Source of the DNA: Longimicrobiales bacterium
GTDB taxonomy: Bacteria; Gemmatimonadota; Gemmatimonadetes; Longimicrobiales; Gaopeijiaceae
Assembly: GCA_958295645.1 (NCBI GenBank)
Contig: OY282361.1
Coordinates: forward strand, 124,001 to 188,000
Direction of reading: 5' to 3'
Length of the DNA stretch: 64,000 bases
Shown here: positions 19,142 to 27,479 of the stretch, piece by piece
Position numbering within the stretch: position 1 is the stretch's first letter
How the letters are laid out: each line of letters starts with the position of its first letter
The notes under the pieces: generated by a model
Databases searched by the model: none
What the model was told of the DNA's origin: nothing
Seen by the model: the letters and a program-made list of their open reading frames with translations, nothing else
Program-made: the position numbers and the translations under genes

Positions 19142-19972
19142 ATGAAACGCTACGGCATCACACAAGCGGGCGACGATGAACAAGGGGGCGGCTACTTGGC
19201 GACGGTCAGCGACGTCGTTGCCGGGCTGGTGTTCGTCTTTATTCTGATGCTGGCTTTCTTCGTCTATCAGCTTGCGGATGTGACGGAAGATCTGACCGGC
19301 GAAGGCGAGACCCGTCGGCAGATCCTGCACGACATTGCGGACCGGCTGGAGGGACAAGGACTTCGTGTGGAGGTGCTCTACGAGCAGGGTGTGTTGCGAC
19401 TGTCGGAGAACGCCGTCAACTTCCCGTTGGGAGTGGAGCAACCGATTCGCGACCACCGGATCAACGTTGGATACTTGGCCAAGACGATTGCCGAGGTTGT
19501 GCCCTGCTACTTGGAGTCCGGCAACCAGCCGGTTGTTCGGCCGAGACGGAACGACACCTCGTACTGCGCAGTGCTCGCCGATCCCAGTAGCTACCCTTGC
19601 CACCGGAAGGAGTTTCCTTGGCGGCTGGAGACGTTGTTAATCGAGGGACATACGGACGATACGCCAGTTCGTGCCGGAATGCGGTTCCGAGACAACCTGG
19701 AGCTGTCGTCCATGCGCGCGGCGACCGTCCACCGCATGATTGCGGCATGCGAACCGGGCATGGAGAGCTTCTTGAACACCCGCGGCTTCCCCGTTCTTGG
19801 CGCGAGCGGATACGGAGCAACGCGCCCCATCACCGGGGCACCTGACGGCAGACACGAGAATCGAAGGATCGATCTGCGCTTCTTGCTGGAGCCGCCGCAG
19901 GGCGTGCTCGAGCGGCCCAGCACACCGGGCGCCGAGGTGCGCGAGAGGCTCAGGGAGCAAGTACGGCCGTGA
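19142..19972 (+). CDS. zorB: Zorya anti-phage protein ZorB (MotB/OmpA-like)
   Basis: The product is 276 aa; the ATG at 19142 lies 6 bp after zorA. There is one N-terminal membrane helix, SDVVAGLVFVFILMLAFF, whose Asp24 matches the essential proton-carrying Asp of MotB/ZorB. A periplasmic OmpA/MotB peptidoglycan-binding domain follows (about 150-250: LLIEGHTDDTPVR, NLELSSMRAATVHRMI, GYGATRPI, ENRRIDLRF). The four Cys residues in the periplasmic part (about residues 122-145 and 200) could form disulfides. ZorB anchors the motor to the cell wall. Its stop overlaps the GTG start of zorC (GTGA). Confidence 0.93.
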   Translation: MKRYGITQAGDDEQGGGYLATVSDVVAGLVFVFILMLAFFVYQLADVTEDLTGEGETRRQILHDIADRLEGQGLRVEVLYEQGVLRLSENAVNFPLGVEQPIRDHRINVGYLAKTIAEVVPCYLESGNQPVVRPRRNDTSYCAVLADPSSYPCHRKEFPWRLETLLIEGHTDDTPVRAGMRFRDNLELSSMRAATVHRMIAACEPGMESFLNTRGFPVLGASGYGATRPITGAPDGRHENRRIDLRFLLEPPQGVLERPSTPGAEVRERLREQVRP

Positions 19973-21402
19973 CGACCAACGAGGTTGGGTTGCGGGACGC
20001 TCTGCGCTCGTGGGCTGAGCCACCTTTCATTAACCGATACGACGCAACACCACGAAGAACCCAAGTGGCGGCCAACAAAGTCATGGCGCGGCTAGCCGAG
20101 TTGAAGCCGCGGAGGCCTTCTCCCTACGATCTCGAGTCTCTCCACGAGCGTGCGTGCATGGCGGCCGACGGAGACGGCATCCTGCACAGCTTGGCGCCCG
20201 GTGACCTCCGGCGGCTACCGTGGGTGCTGTTCTACCCGAAGACCGACAGCGAAGAGGTCCGCCGCGCGTGGCTTGGCAACCAGCCGGCGGTCGTGCTCGA
20301 CTATCAAGAGTGGCTGGGCCAGCGACGGCGGACGAGCCCGCTGGTGGCCTTGTTGCACGAGCTTCTTCGATTCTATCCCGCAGACTTGCCGACCTTTGGT
20401 GATTGGTTGGAGCTTCTTCGGCGCTCGGTCAACGGCGCTCGTTCTCCTGCCCTGCAACAGCTAGATCCGGACTTGTTCTTACGGAGTGGCGATCGCAAGG
20501 TCGTCGCTCGCATGGTGGCAGATCGCCAAGCCGATGTCGAGAAGCTTGGACTAACCCCCGGGCTTGCTCGGTGCGAGTTTCTAAGGTCTGGTGCGCGTAA
20601 GGTCATGCGTGCGACCAGCCAACACATTCGATCCGGGAAGATCAGCCGCGAGGAGATCGATGGGTTGCTGAATGTGCTCGAGTTGGATGACGGCCTGCGA
20701 TTCAGGAATGCCGAGATGTACCGGGAAACAGCAGAAGCACTGTTGCTGCCCTTTGCTGAGAAACAGGATAACAATCCGCTAGGCATGGAAAAGGTGTGCG
20801 CTTGGTTCGTGCGTCGCTTTGGCGACCCGAGACTTCACGCCCATGGATACAGATGGCGAGATGTGCCGGACGAGGCACGGAAGATCGTCGTCAAGTGGCT
20901 TGTTCGAGGAACGTTCGAGCAGTTCTTCCAGCTTCTTCAACATACGGCCTACGATCGCCATTGGCGGTATAGACAGGCGTTCTGGAAGCGTTATCTGCAA
21001 CATAATATGGTTGAGGAAGCGTGGTTTGTCCTAGGAACCCGCGCGAGAACCATGCTGAGACGCATTTCGAACAAGGAATCGACGTGGAACAATGGGACGC
21101 TGGCTGGAGCCGCCAGCGATCAGTCCGTCCTGCTAATGCGAATCGGAGGCGTGACGATTGCTGAGTGGAGCCACAACGGAAGTTGTCGAATCTGGTGCGA
21201 AGAAAATGTAAGTGCTCCACGATTGTACGACGACGATTATGCTCGCGCCCAGCTGGTTTGCAACAGTGCCGATTTTGTTCAGCCGCATCATTCGAGTGCC
21301 AGTGGGGGATGGCAGTCCCATGTAGCCCGGCAAATCAAGAGATATACGGGACGGACGGTTGCAACCCAAGAAGTACATTATGACGGAACCGTGTATGGGT
21401 AG
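19969..21402 (+). CDS. zorC: Zorya anti-phage protein ZorC (EH-signature domain)
   Basis: The product is 477 aa with a GTG start overlapping the zorB stop. The protein is soluble, helical and basic, with no enzymatic motif I can recognise, which fits the EH-signature family to which ZorC belongs. The C-terminal part contains SVLLMRIGGVTIAEWSHNG and a basic end (HVARQIKRYTGRTV). ZorC is proposed to be a DNA-binding cytosolic effector that helps recruit or license ZorD. The call rests on its position between zorB and zorD, its size and this C-terminal segment. Its end overlaps the zorD start by about 20 bp, consistent with one operon. Confidence 0.85.
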   Translation: MTTNEVGLRDALRSWAEPPFINRYDATPRRTQVAANKVMARLAELKPRRPSPYDLESLHERACMAADGDGILHSLAPGDLRRLPWVLFYPKTDSEEVRRAWLGNQPAVVLDYQEWLGQRRRTSPLVALLHELLRFYPADLPTFGDWLELLRRSVNGARSPALQQLDPDLFLRSGDRKVVARMVADRQADVEKLGLTPGLARCEFLRSGARKVMRATSQHIRSGKISREEIDGLLNVLELDDGLRFRNAEMYRETAEALLLPFAEKQDNNPLGMEKVCAWFVRRFGDPRLHAHGYRWRDVPDEARKIVVKWLVRGTFEQFFQLLQHTAYDRHWRYRQAFWKRYLQHNMVEEAWFVLGTRARTMLRRISNKESTWNNGTLAGAASDQSVLLMRIGGVTIAEWSHNGSCRIWCEENVSAPRLYDDDYARAQLVCNSADFVQPHHSSASGGWQSHVARQIKRYTGRTVATQEVHYDGTVYG

Positions 21403-24400
21403 CTTGACGGAGAAGCCCTTGTTTGAGCCCGCGCAGGACGGCCTGCTTGTTCAAGTAGCCGGCGTTGCCGTGTCGGATTGGCTGTCCACATCGGACCAGA
21501 ACGCGATTCGCTTGGGTGCCCTTGTTCGACTGTTTGGCGACGGTGAGGCGATGGAGGTGGCCTCAGACACGTTGCGGGTGCCGTGGGCTGGGGTGGCCGC
21601 CTTGTCCTGGGAAGAGCTTCGGCGTTCCGGGTTGCCCGCTTCGTCGCCCCTGACGTTGGAGATCGAGTCTAGCAGAGCGATTGCCCATCCCGACTTCGCT
21701 GTCGTGTGCCGGTACGTGGAGGACGGCAGGCATGTCCTGGTTCGACGCCAAGGTGCCTGGCTGGCTGTGGGCGATCGCCGCTTTACTTTGCTCGATCCGT
21801 TGTACTCTGTTGTGGAAGCGTTCGACCAGTACGACCCGCACGCGATGGCGGACATCGAAGATCGCATGAAGTGGTGGGGGGAGACCTCGCAGTTGTTGCC
21901 TGAAGACGTCGTGCTGGACGGCCACCTTCGATCATTGCGCGTGGTCGTTGCCGCGACGTTCCGGCTTGAGCCGTTCCGAAACTCCGCCGGGGAACCAGAT
22001 TTTGATCCGATACCGGGAGAGTACGTCGGATCAGCCGATGAACCGAATGACGCCGCACGGCGTTTTGCGGACGTGCTGGATGATGAAAGGCAAGCCAGCT
22101 TTCGCCGCTACTTTCGGACATATGGTCAGGCCCGGAAGAAGTACCCGGTCGGTGGAGGTACATATGTGTTTTTTACTGCGCAGGCGGTGCGAGCACTTAA
22201 CATAGTTCGTCATGCTCAACACGGCACAGCGGAGGAGCGGCTAGCCTTTCTGGAGGAACCGCACAGCTACCTGCGAGACACCTTTTCCGGTGCCGAGGAC
22301 GACAGAGAAGCCAGTCTCGACGATGTGTTTTGCGACCACGGGCTGAGCGAGCGAGTGCACGGGATCGGAGTCTGGGAGGGCAAGAAAATACCTTGGACCG
22401 CGAGACCCGCGCAACCCTGGCTACCGCCGGAAGAAGTGGGCGTGATGGTCGACGGCACGTCCCTGCCGATCACCGTGGACGAGTTGCCGAACCTGCATGA
22501 TCGCCTGACCGCAGCCGCCGACAAGGGAATGTCCTACATTGATTTCGGCGGCGCACGTCTCGCAGTCACGGACGCAACCATCGCCGAGGTGCGCCTCCTG
22601 ATCAACGAGCACCTGCTCGTAGTGCCGCGCCCCCGCGATGCCGACAAGCCGGAGACGGCCCTGCTGGACCATGTGCTCAGGGTCATCGACAACCTGGAGA
22701 TTGTCGGGTTTCGACGCAGAAGGAAGCCAAGGGCGGGAAGGTCGTCGAAGCACCGCCTGGCACTTCATTCCATGCTCCTGACCCATCAAGACGACGGGAT
22801 TCGGTGGTTGCATCGTCACTACGAGGACGGAAGCTGGGGTGCGCTACTCGCCGACGACATGGGACTCGGCAAGACGCTCCAGGCCATGGCATTCCTGCAG
22901 GGTGTCCGCGCCCTCATGCGAGAAGGCCGCGTCGAGAGACTGCCGATGCTGGTGGTGGCGCCCACGGGGTTGCTCAAGAACTGGGAAGACGAGCACAAGA
23001 AGCACTTGGTCGGCTCGGGGCTGGGGAACGTGGTCAGGGGTTACGGCAGGTGGTTGCAACGGCTTCGGCGGAAGGTCACGGCTGGCGGTGAGCTTGTTTC
23101 CGGTCGTCCGGTACTGGACGTCGATGAGTTGCGTGGTGCCGATTGGGTTCTCACCACGTACGAGACTCTTCGCGACTATCAGCACAGCTTCGGATATGTT
23201 CGATGGGGCGTGGGCGTGTTCGACGAAGCGCAGAAGATCAAGAACCCGAATACCAAGACGACCGAGGCCGCACTGGCCATGAATGTCGATTTCGCGCTGC
23301 TGATGACCGGGACGCCGGTGGAGAACCGGCCAGCCGACATATGGTCGATTCTGGACCGATGCGAACCGGGGGCATTCGGCCCGCTCAAGGAATTCAGCCG
23401 CCGATACGAACGAGACGATGCCAGCCATGATGCGTTGCGCACCCTCCATGCGGCGCTGACAGAATCGACTACCAAGATTACAACTCCCCCGATCATGCTT
23501 CGAAGGCTCAAGGAGGACCACATCAGCAAGCTGCCTCCGAAAGAAGTCTGTCGGTTGTCGCGTGACATGCCGGACGTGCAGGCCGCCGCGTACGCCAGAA
23601 TCGTCTACGAAAGCAGGTTGGGCGTGTCGCCTCTGAAGACGTTGCACCAGCTGAGGAACATTTCGCTTCACCCTGGAGCGCCGGACGACGATCATGGGAT
23701 TGATGGCTACATTGGCCAGTCGGCTCGGCTGATGTCCACGTTTCAAGTGTTGGAAGAGGTGTGCTGCCGAGGCGAGAAGGCTCTGCTGTTCATCGAGTCC
23801 CGCCAGATGCAGGGCTTCCTTCTTGCCGCGATTCGAAGAAAATTTGAGATGGCCGAGGACATATTGGTCATCAACGGTGCGGTCTCCGGACAGGCAAGAA
23901 AGGCAAGGGTGGACAGGTTTCAGGAACGTAGTGGCTTCGACGTGATGCTGTTGTCGCCCAGGGCCGGGGGCGTTGGCTTGACGTTGACCGCCGCCAATCA
24001 TGTCATACACTTGTCGCGATGGTGGAACCCGGCCGTCGAAGATCAATGCACGGATCGAGTGTATCGGATCGGTCAACTGCATCCGGTGCGCGTTTACGTT
24101 CCGCTGGCGCGTCATCCTAGCTTTGGAGAATATAGCTTCGACTTCAAGCTTGACGACTTGTTGGAAAAGAAGCGAGCGATGAACCGTAGCGTATTGGCGC
24201 CCGTTGGGGCATCCAGAGATGATGCTGACCGTCTGCTACTCGATACCACGGAGAGGGCGCAACAACATGCATCGGCCGGCGGACATGGCCCGGGAAGCGA
24301 TGAGCGGAAGGTGCCGGACGGAAAAGTGAACGGCACGCGAACAAGAGGGCCGTTGGGCAAGAAAACCGAGCGAGAACAAGACGTGAGCATCATGGAGCCC

Positions 24401-24763
24401 GATCAGTTCGAGCGATGGGTGCTCGGATTGTTGCGAGAAGCCGGCTATGACGCACAGGCGACGCCGAGGTCGGGAGATCGAGGGGCCGATGGCATCGCAC
24501 GATCGGCGGATGGCCGGCACACACTTGTAGTGCAGTGCAAGCATACACAGGGAAGACGCCCGTGCGGCGCCGCGGCGATCGATGAGGTGTGTGTTGCGAT
24601 GAGTGCCTATGATATTCAAGGCGAAGGGCGTCCCGTCGTGATCACCAATGCTTTACGTTTCTCAGCACGCGCGCGCAAACTCGCGCAACGTCACGGCGTG
24701 CGACTGGTGAACGCGCCGGATCACGATGCCTTCCGCCGTGCTCTTTCGAGTCTCACGGAGTAG
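21380..24763 (+). CDS. zorD: Zorya anti-phage effector ZorD (SNF2 helicase with C-terminal Mrr-like nuclease)
   Basis: The product is about 1127 aa from ATG 21380; ATG 21395 is also possible. After a 480-residue N-terminal region come SNF2/Swi2 motors: Walker A LLADDMGLGKTLQAM (about 489-503), DEAQ box GVFDEAQKIKNP (about 612), LMTGTPVENR, and motif VI DRVYRIGQLHPVRVY (about 890). A charged linker (about 950-1003) leads to a restriction-endonuclease fold of the Mrr type at about 1005-1127: FERWVLGLLREAGYDA, then GDRGADGI and VVQCKH, giving the (E)-D-QxK catalytic pattern. It would translocate on and degrade invading DNA once ZorAB is triggered. It is the last gene of the island; the DtxR-family gene converges on it 19 bp away. 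Confidence 0.93.
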   Translation: MTEPCMGSLTEKPLFEPAQDGLLVQVAGVAVSDWLSTSDQNAIRLGALVRLFGDGEAMEVASDTLRVPWAGVAALSWEELRRSGLPASSPLTLEIESSRAIAHPDFAVVCRYVEDGRHVLVRRQGAWLAVGDRRFTLLDPLYSVVEAFDQYDPHAMADIEDRMKWWGETSQLLPEDVVLDGHLRSLRVVVAATFRLEPFRNSAGEPDFDPIPGEYVGSADEPNDAARRFADVLDDERQASFRRYFRTYGQARKKYPVGGGTYVFFTAQAVRALNIVRHAQHGTAEERLAFLEEPHSYLRDTFSGAEDDREASLDDVFCDHGLSERVHGIGVWEGKKIPWTARPAQPWLPPEEVGVMVDGTSLPITVDELPNLHDRLTAAADKGMSYIDFGGARLAVTDATIAEVRLLINEHLLVVPRPRDADKPETALLDHVLRVIDNLEIVGFRRRRKPRAGRSSKHRLALHSMLLTHQDDGIRWLHRHYEDGSWGALLADDMGLGKTLQAMAFLQGVRALMREGRVERLPMLVVAPTGLLKNWEDEHKKHLVGSGLGNVVRGYGRWLQRLRRKVTAGGELVSGRPVLDVDELRGADWVLTTYETLRDYQHSFGYVRWGVGVFDEAQKIKNPNTKTTEAALAMNVDFALLMTGTPVENRPADIWSILDRCEPGAFGPLKEFSRRYERDDASHDALRTLHAALTESTTKITTPPIMLRRLKEDHISKLPPKEVCRLSRDMPDVQAAAYARIVYESRLGVSPLKTLHQLRNISLHPGAPDDDHGIDGYIGQSARLMSTFQVLEEVCCRGEKALLFIESRQMQGFLLAAIRRKFEMAEDILVINGAVSGQARKARVDRFQERSGFDVMLLSPRAGGVGLTLTAANHVIHLSRWWNPAVEDQCTDRVYRIGQLHPVRVYVPLARHPSFGEYSFDFKLDDLLEKKRAMNRSVLAPVGASRDDADRLLLDTTERAQQHASAGGHGPGSDERKVPDGKVNGTRTRGPLGKKTEREQDVSIMEPDQFERWVLGLLREAGYDAQATPRSGDRGADGIARSADGRHTLVVQCKHTQGRRPCGAAAIDEVCVAMSAYDIQGEGRPVVITNALRFSARARKLAQRHGVRLVNAPDHDAFRRALSSLTE

Positions 24764-24782
24764 GGCCATGTGTAGCGGTATC

Positions 24783-25208
24783 CTAGCCGATCTCCACGCG
24801 ATCCGGGATGGGAGCTCCGTGGGGGTCCGCGCGCGGGTTGCCCAGCGCTTCCGCCATCCGCTCCACCAAGCGGTCGGAGGCGGCGTGCTCCAGCCGTTCC
24901 GCCTCCTCGTGCACCTCGCTCGACGCGAAGCCGAGACGCTGCACCAGGAACGACTCGATGATGCGGTGTCGCCGGACCACGCCCAACGCGACGATGGTCC
25001 CCGCCTCCGTCAGGCGGACGCCGCGGTAGGGCTCGTGCACTACCAGACCGTCTTGGTCCAGGCGGCGGATCATGCCGCTCACGGACGCCGGCTGCACGTC
25101 CAGCACGCGAGCCAGCTGGCTGGTGCCGGCCGCCTCGCCCTTCTCGTTGAGGCTGTAGACCGCCTTCAGGTAGTCCTCCACGGAGCGCGAATGCGAGGGA
25201 GCGGTCAC
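24783..25208 (-). CDS. DtxR/MntR-family metal-dependent transcriptional repressor
   Basis: The product is 141 aa with a GTG start at 25208 and no clear Shine-Dalgarno sequence. The N-terminal winged helix has SVEDYLKAVYSL, then TSQLARVLDVQPASVSGMI (recognition helix) and YRGVRLTEAG. The dimerisation/metal-binding domain shows VVRRHRIIESFLVQRLGF and HEEAERLEHAASD, with the His and Glu ligands of the family. It lacks the C-terminal SH3-like domain, as in MntR. It would repress metal-uptake genes when Fe or Mn is plentiful; no transporter gene is adjacent, so its targets are elsewhere. It is divergent from a small gene at 25343, so the 134-bp gap between them may hold a shared operator. Confidence 0.9.
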   Translation of the reverse strand: MTAPSHSRSVEDYLKAVYSLNEKGEAAGTSQLARVLDVQPASVSGMIRRLDQDGLVVHEPYRGVRLTEAGTIVALGVVRRHRIIESFLVQRLGFASSEVHEEAERLEHAASDRLVERMAEALGNPRADPHGAPIPDRVEIG

Positions 25209-25342
25209 GGGCGGCCGGTAGCTGGCGGGAGACGGGACGGGGGATGCGGAGGAAGACGGGCGCTTCGCACGCCTCCAAACATAGACGGCTCGCCTTCGTT
25301 CCCCGATATTCGTAGCGTGAGCAGCATCTCTAGCGAGGAGGA

Positions 25343-25540
25343 ATGGTGGCAGACACGGTAGCCGTCGACGCCAAGCGCATCTTGCTCCGCTACGGAGCGC
25401 CGATCACGGTTCTGGACGACGTTCCCGACGAGGCCCGCGTCGACTTCGCCCGCACCATCGCCCGCACCCCCTTGGCCGAGCGCGAAGCCCGGCTCAGGGA
25501 GCTGCTGACGGAGGGCGGGTACTTGAAGCCCAGCGAGTAG
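25343..25540 (+). CDS. Small conserved-looking protein of unknown function
   Basis: The frame encodes 65 aa from ATG 25343. A strong AGGAGGA immediately precedes the ATG and is too close, so GTG 25346 (second codon) may be the true start. The protein is acidic/basic mixed and helical, without membrane or signal sequence: ITVLDDVPDEARVDFARTIA, then AEREARLRELLTEGGYL. I do not recognise a family. It is divergent from the DtxR-type regulator and its end is 6 bp from the convergent ATPase gene. Confidence 0.55.
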   Translation: MVADTVAVDAKRILLRYGAPITVLDDVPDEARVDFARTIARTPLAEREARLRELLTEGGYLKPSE

Positions 25541-25545
25541 GGTGC

Positions 25546-27267
25546 CTACGGAGCCGTCACCCGCAGCGTCCTGAGCCGGTTGAGCGCAGCAGCCACTTCC
25601 TGCACGCGCGGGGCGGCGAGGTCGCCGCTGGGTGCGTCGCTCAGAGCGTCCAGTCCGCCGGACTCCATTCGTTCGCGAAGCGCTTCCAGGACCTCTTCGA
25701 CGGTTCGGTTCGCGCCCATCGCGGCCCTCGCCCGGGCCAGAGCGAGTCCGATGGCCCGAACCTGCGCCGGCGACACGATCTGGGAGACGCCCGCCAGCGC
25801 GATGCGTTCGCGCCCGAACTCCATCGCGGCTGTTCCATGCGCCTTGACCGCCACGCGGCGGCGGCCCCGCTCGGGCCGGATCGATCCGGGATCGGGGCAA
25901 CGGTGCATGGACGGCCAGCGGGCCGGCGCCGTCTCGGCTAGTCTGCCGGTCGGGTGCGCGGCGGCCACCTCGCCGGCCCGGGCGGTCAGGTCGCGCGGCG
26001 CGTAAGCGGCCATGCCGATCACGCGGTCGGCGACGTCCAGGTAGTCGCCCGACCCGCCAATCACGATCAGCGCGCTGGCGCCGGCGTCCTCGTAGAGGCT
26101 GCGAGCGCGGTCCACGAAGGGGGTGATGGGCTCGTCGCGGCCCTGGACGAGCGCCTGCATGCGCCGGTCGCGGATCATGAAGTTGGTGGCCGACGTGTCT
26201 TCGTCGACGAGCAGCAGGCGGGCGCCGGCTTCGAGCGCCTCGATCACGGCGGCGGCTTGGCTCGTGGAGCCGGAGGCGTTGGCGGTCGAGAACCGAGCGG
26301 TGCCGCCCCCGCCGGGCAGCGTGCCGATGAAGGGCGAGATGTCCACGCCCGCCACGGCCCGTCCGTCCTCGGCCTGCACCTTCATGGCGGTCGGATCGGT
26401 CACGACGCGCTCCCGGCCGTCGCCCGGGCGGTGGTTGTAGACGCCGCGCGCGACGGCGTTCAGAAGCGTCGACTTGCCGTGGTAGCCGCCCCCCGCGAGC
26501 AACGTCACGCCCTCGGGCAGTCCCATCCCCGCCACAGGGGGTCCGTTCGGGCGCTCCAGCACGACCCGGAAGGCGGCCGGCGACTCGAACAGGACGGCGT
26601 CCTCCCGGCGGAGCGGCCGGTCGTCGTCCCCGCTTCGGCGCGGCAGCAACGAGCCGTTGGCGACGAAGGCCACGAGTCCGCGTTCCGGCAGCTGCGCGCG
26701 CAGGAATTCCGCATCTTCGTTGGTCTCCGCGTGCAGCGCCGCCTCCGCGGGATCGTGGGCGCGCGCCACCAACGACGAGGCCACGAGGGAGGGCAGCGTC
26801 TCCAAGAGCAGCCGGGCCGCGTCCCGTCCCCGGACCCGCCTTCCGTTGGCGGGCAGCCCCACCGTGAACCGGGCCTCCAGGCGTCCGTCTTCGCCGACGA
26901 GGACGGCCGTCTGGGGCAGCACGACTTGGCCCGGATCGGCCATGGCGATCTCGCCGCTCCTGCCGTGGCCCGTGCGGCGCAGCTGGCCGAGACGCCTGGC
27001 CTGATCCGCGAACGTCCGGGCGAGCAGGCAGGACAGTCCCGTGCGCCGGGCCCGCGCGGCCGTGAGCGCTTCCGGAAAGCCGGCGACATGCGAATCGAGC
27101 AGGACGGCCACCGAGCTGGGCGCCGCGAACGGGTCCCCTTGAACGCGGCGAATCTCCAGGACGAAGTCCCGCAGGGTCCAGGACCCCTTGATCTCCTTGT
27201 AGGCCGGATAGCCGCGTCCGTCGATGCGCTCGAGCAGGCGTTCGAGGCCGGTTGCGCTCCTGTTCAC
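25546..27267 (-). CDS. Predicted ATPase of the ABC class (PF09818-type, MRB1590-like)
   Basis: The product is 573 aa from GTG 27267, where recognisable homology begins (RSATGLERLLERIDGRGYPAYK); the frame is open another 64 codons upstream but these overlap the divergent promoter region. The N-terminal domain has GSWTLRDFVLEIRRVQGDPFA, the P-loop is LLAGGGYHGKSTLLNAV, the Walker-B-like strand is RLLLVDEDTSATNFMIRDRR, and IVIGGSGDYLDVADRVIGM follows. This is a cytosolic ABC-type ATPase without membrane partner. The only characterised relative I recall is the trypanosome RNA-editing protein MRB1590; the bacterial role is unknown, perhaps RNA or translation related. It sits between a metal regulator and a divergent GGT gene. 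Confidence 0.85.
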   Translation of the reverse strand: MNRSATGLERLLERIDGRGYPAYKEIKGSWTLRDFVLEIRRVQGDPFAAPSSVAVLLDSHVAGFPEALTAARARRTGLSCLLARTFADQARRLGQLRRTGHGRSGEIAMADPGQVVLPQTAVLVGEDGRLEARFTVGLPANGRRVRGRDAARLLLETLPSLVASSLVARAHDPAEAALHAETNEDAEFLRAQLPERGLVAFVANGSLLPRRSGDDDRPLRREDAVLFESPAAFRVVLERPNGPPVAGMGLPEGVTLLAGGGYHGKSTLLNAVARGVYNHRPGDGRERVVTDPTAMKVQAEDGRAVAGVDISPFIGTLPGGGGTARFSTANASGSTSQAAAVIEALEAGARLLLVDEDTSATNFMIRDRRMQALVQGRDEPITPFVDRARSLYEDAGASALIVIGGSGDYLDVADRVIGMAAYAPRDLTARAGEVAAAHPTGRLAETAPARWPSMHRCPDPGSIRPERGRRRVAVKAHGTAAMEFGRERIALAGVSQIVSPAQVRAIGLALARARAAMGANRTVEEVLEALRERMESGGLDALSDAPSGDLAAPRVQEVAAALNRLRTLRVTAP

Positions 27268-27479
27268 GGGACGGCCTGCTTTGCCGCGAGAGTTTCTGTC
27301 GACTGTTCGCTCCAAGGTTCTCCGTCCTGGGGCTGGGCAAACTATGCGAAACCCGCAACGGGGCCAAGATTCCACGTCTGCGACCGGCGCCCGTCGCGGA
27401 CGCCTCATGCGGCTTGCGGCACCGCCCGTCGGTCGGTACGATGGCGGCAACCTTGGCAACTCGCTACGGAGGAGGACGG

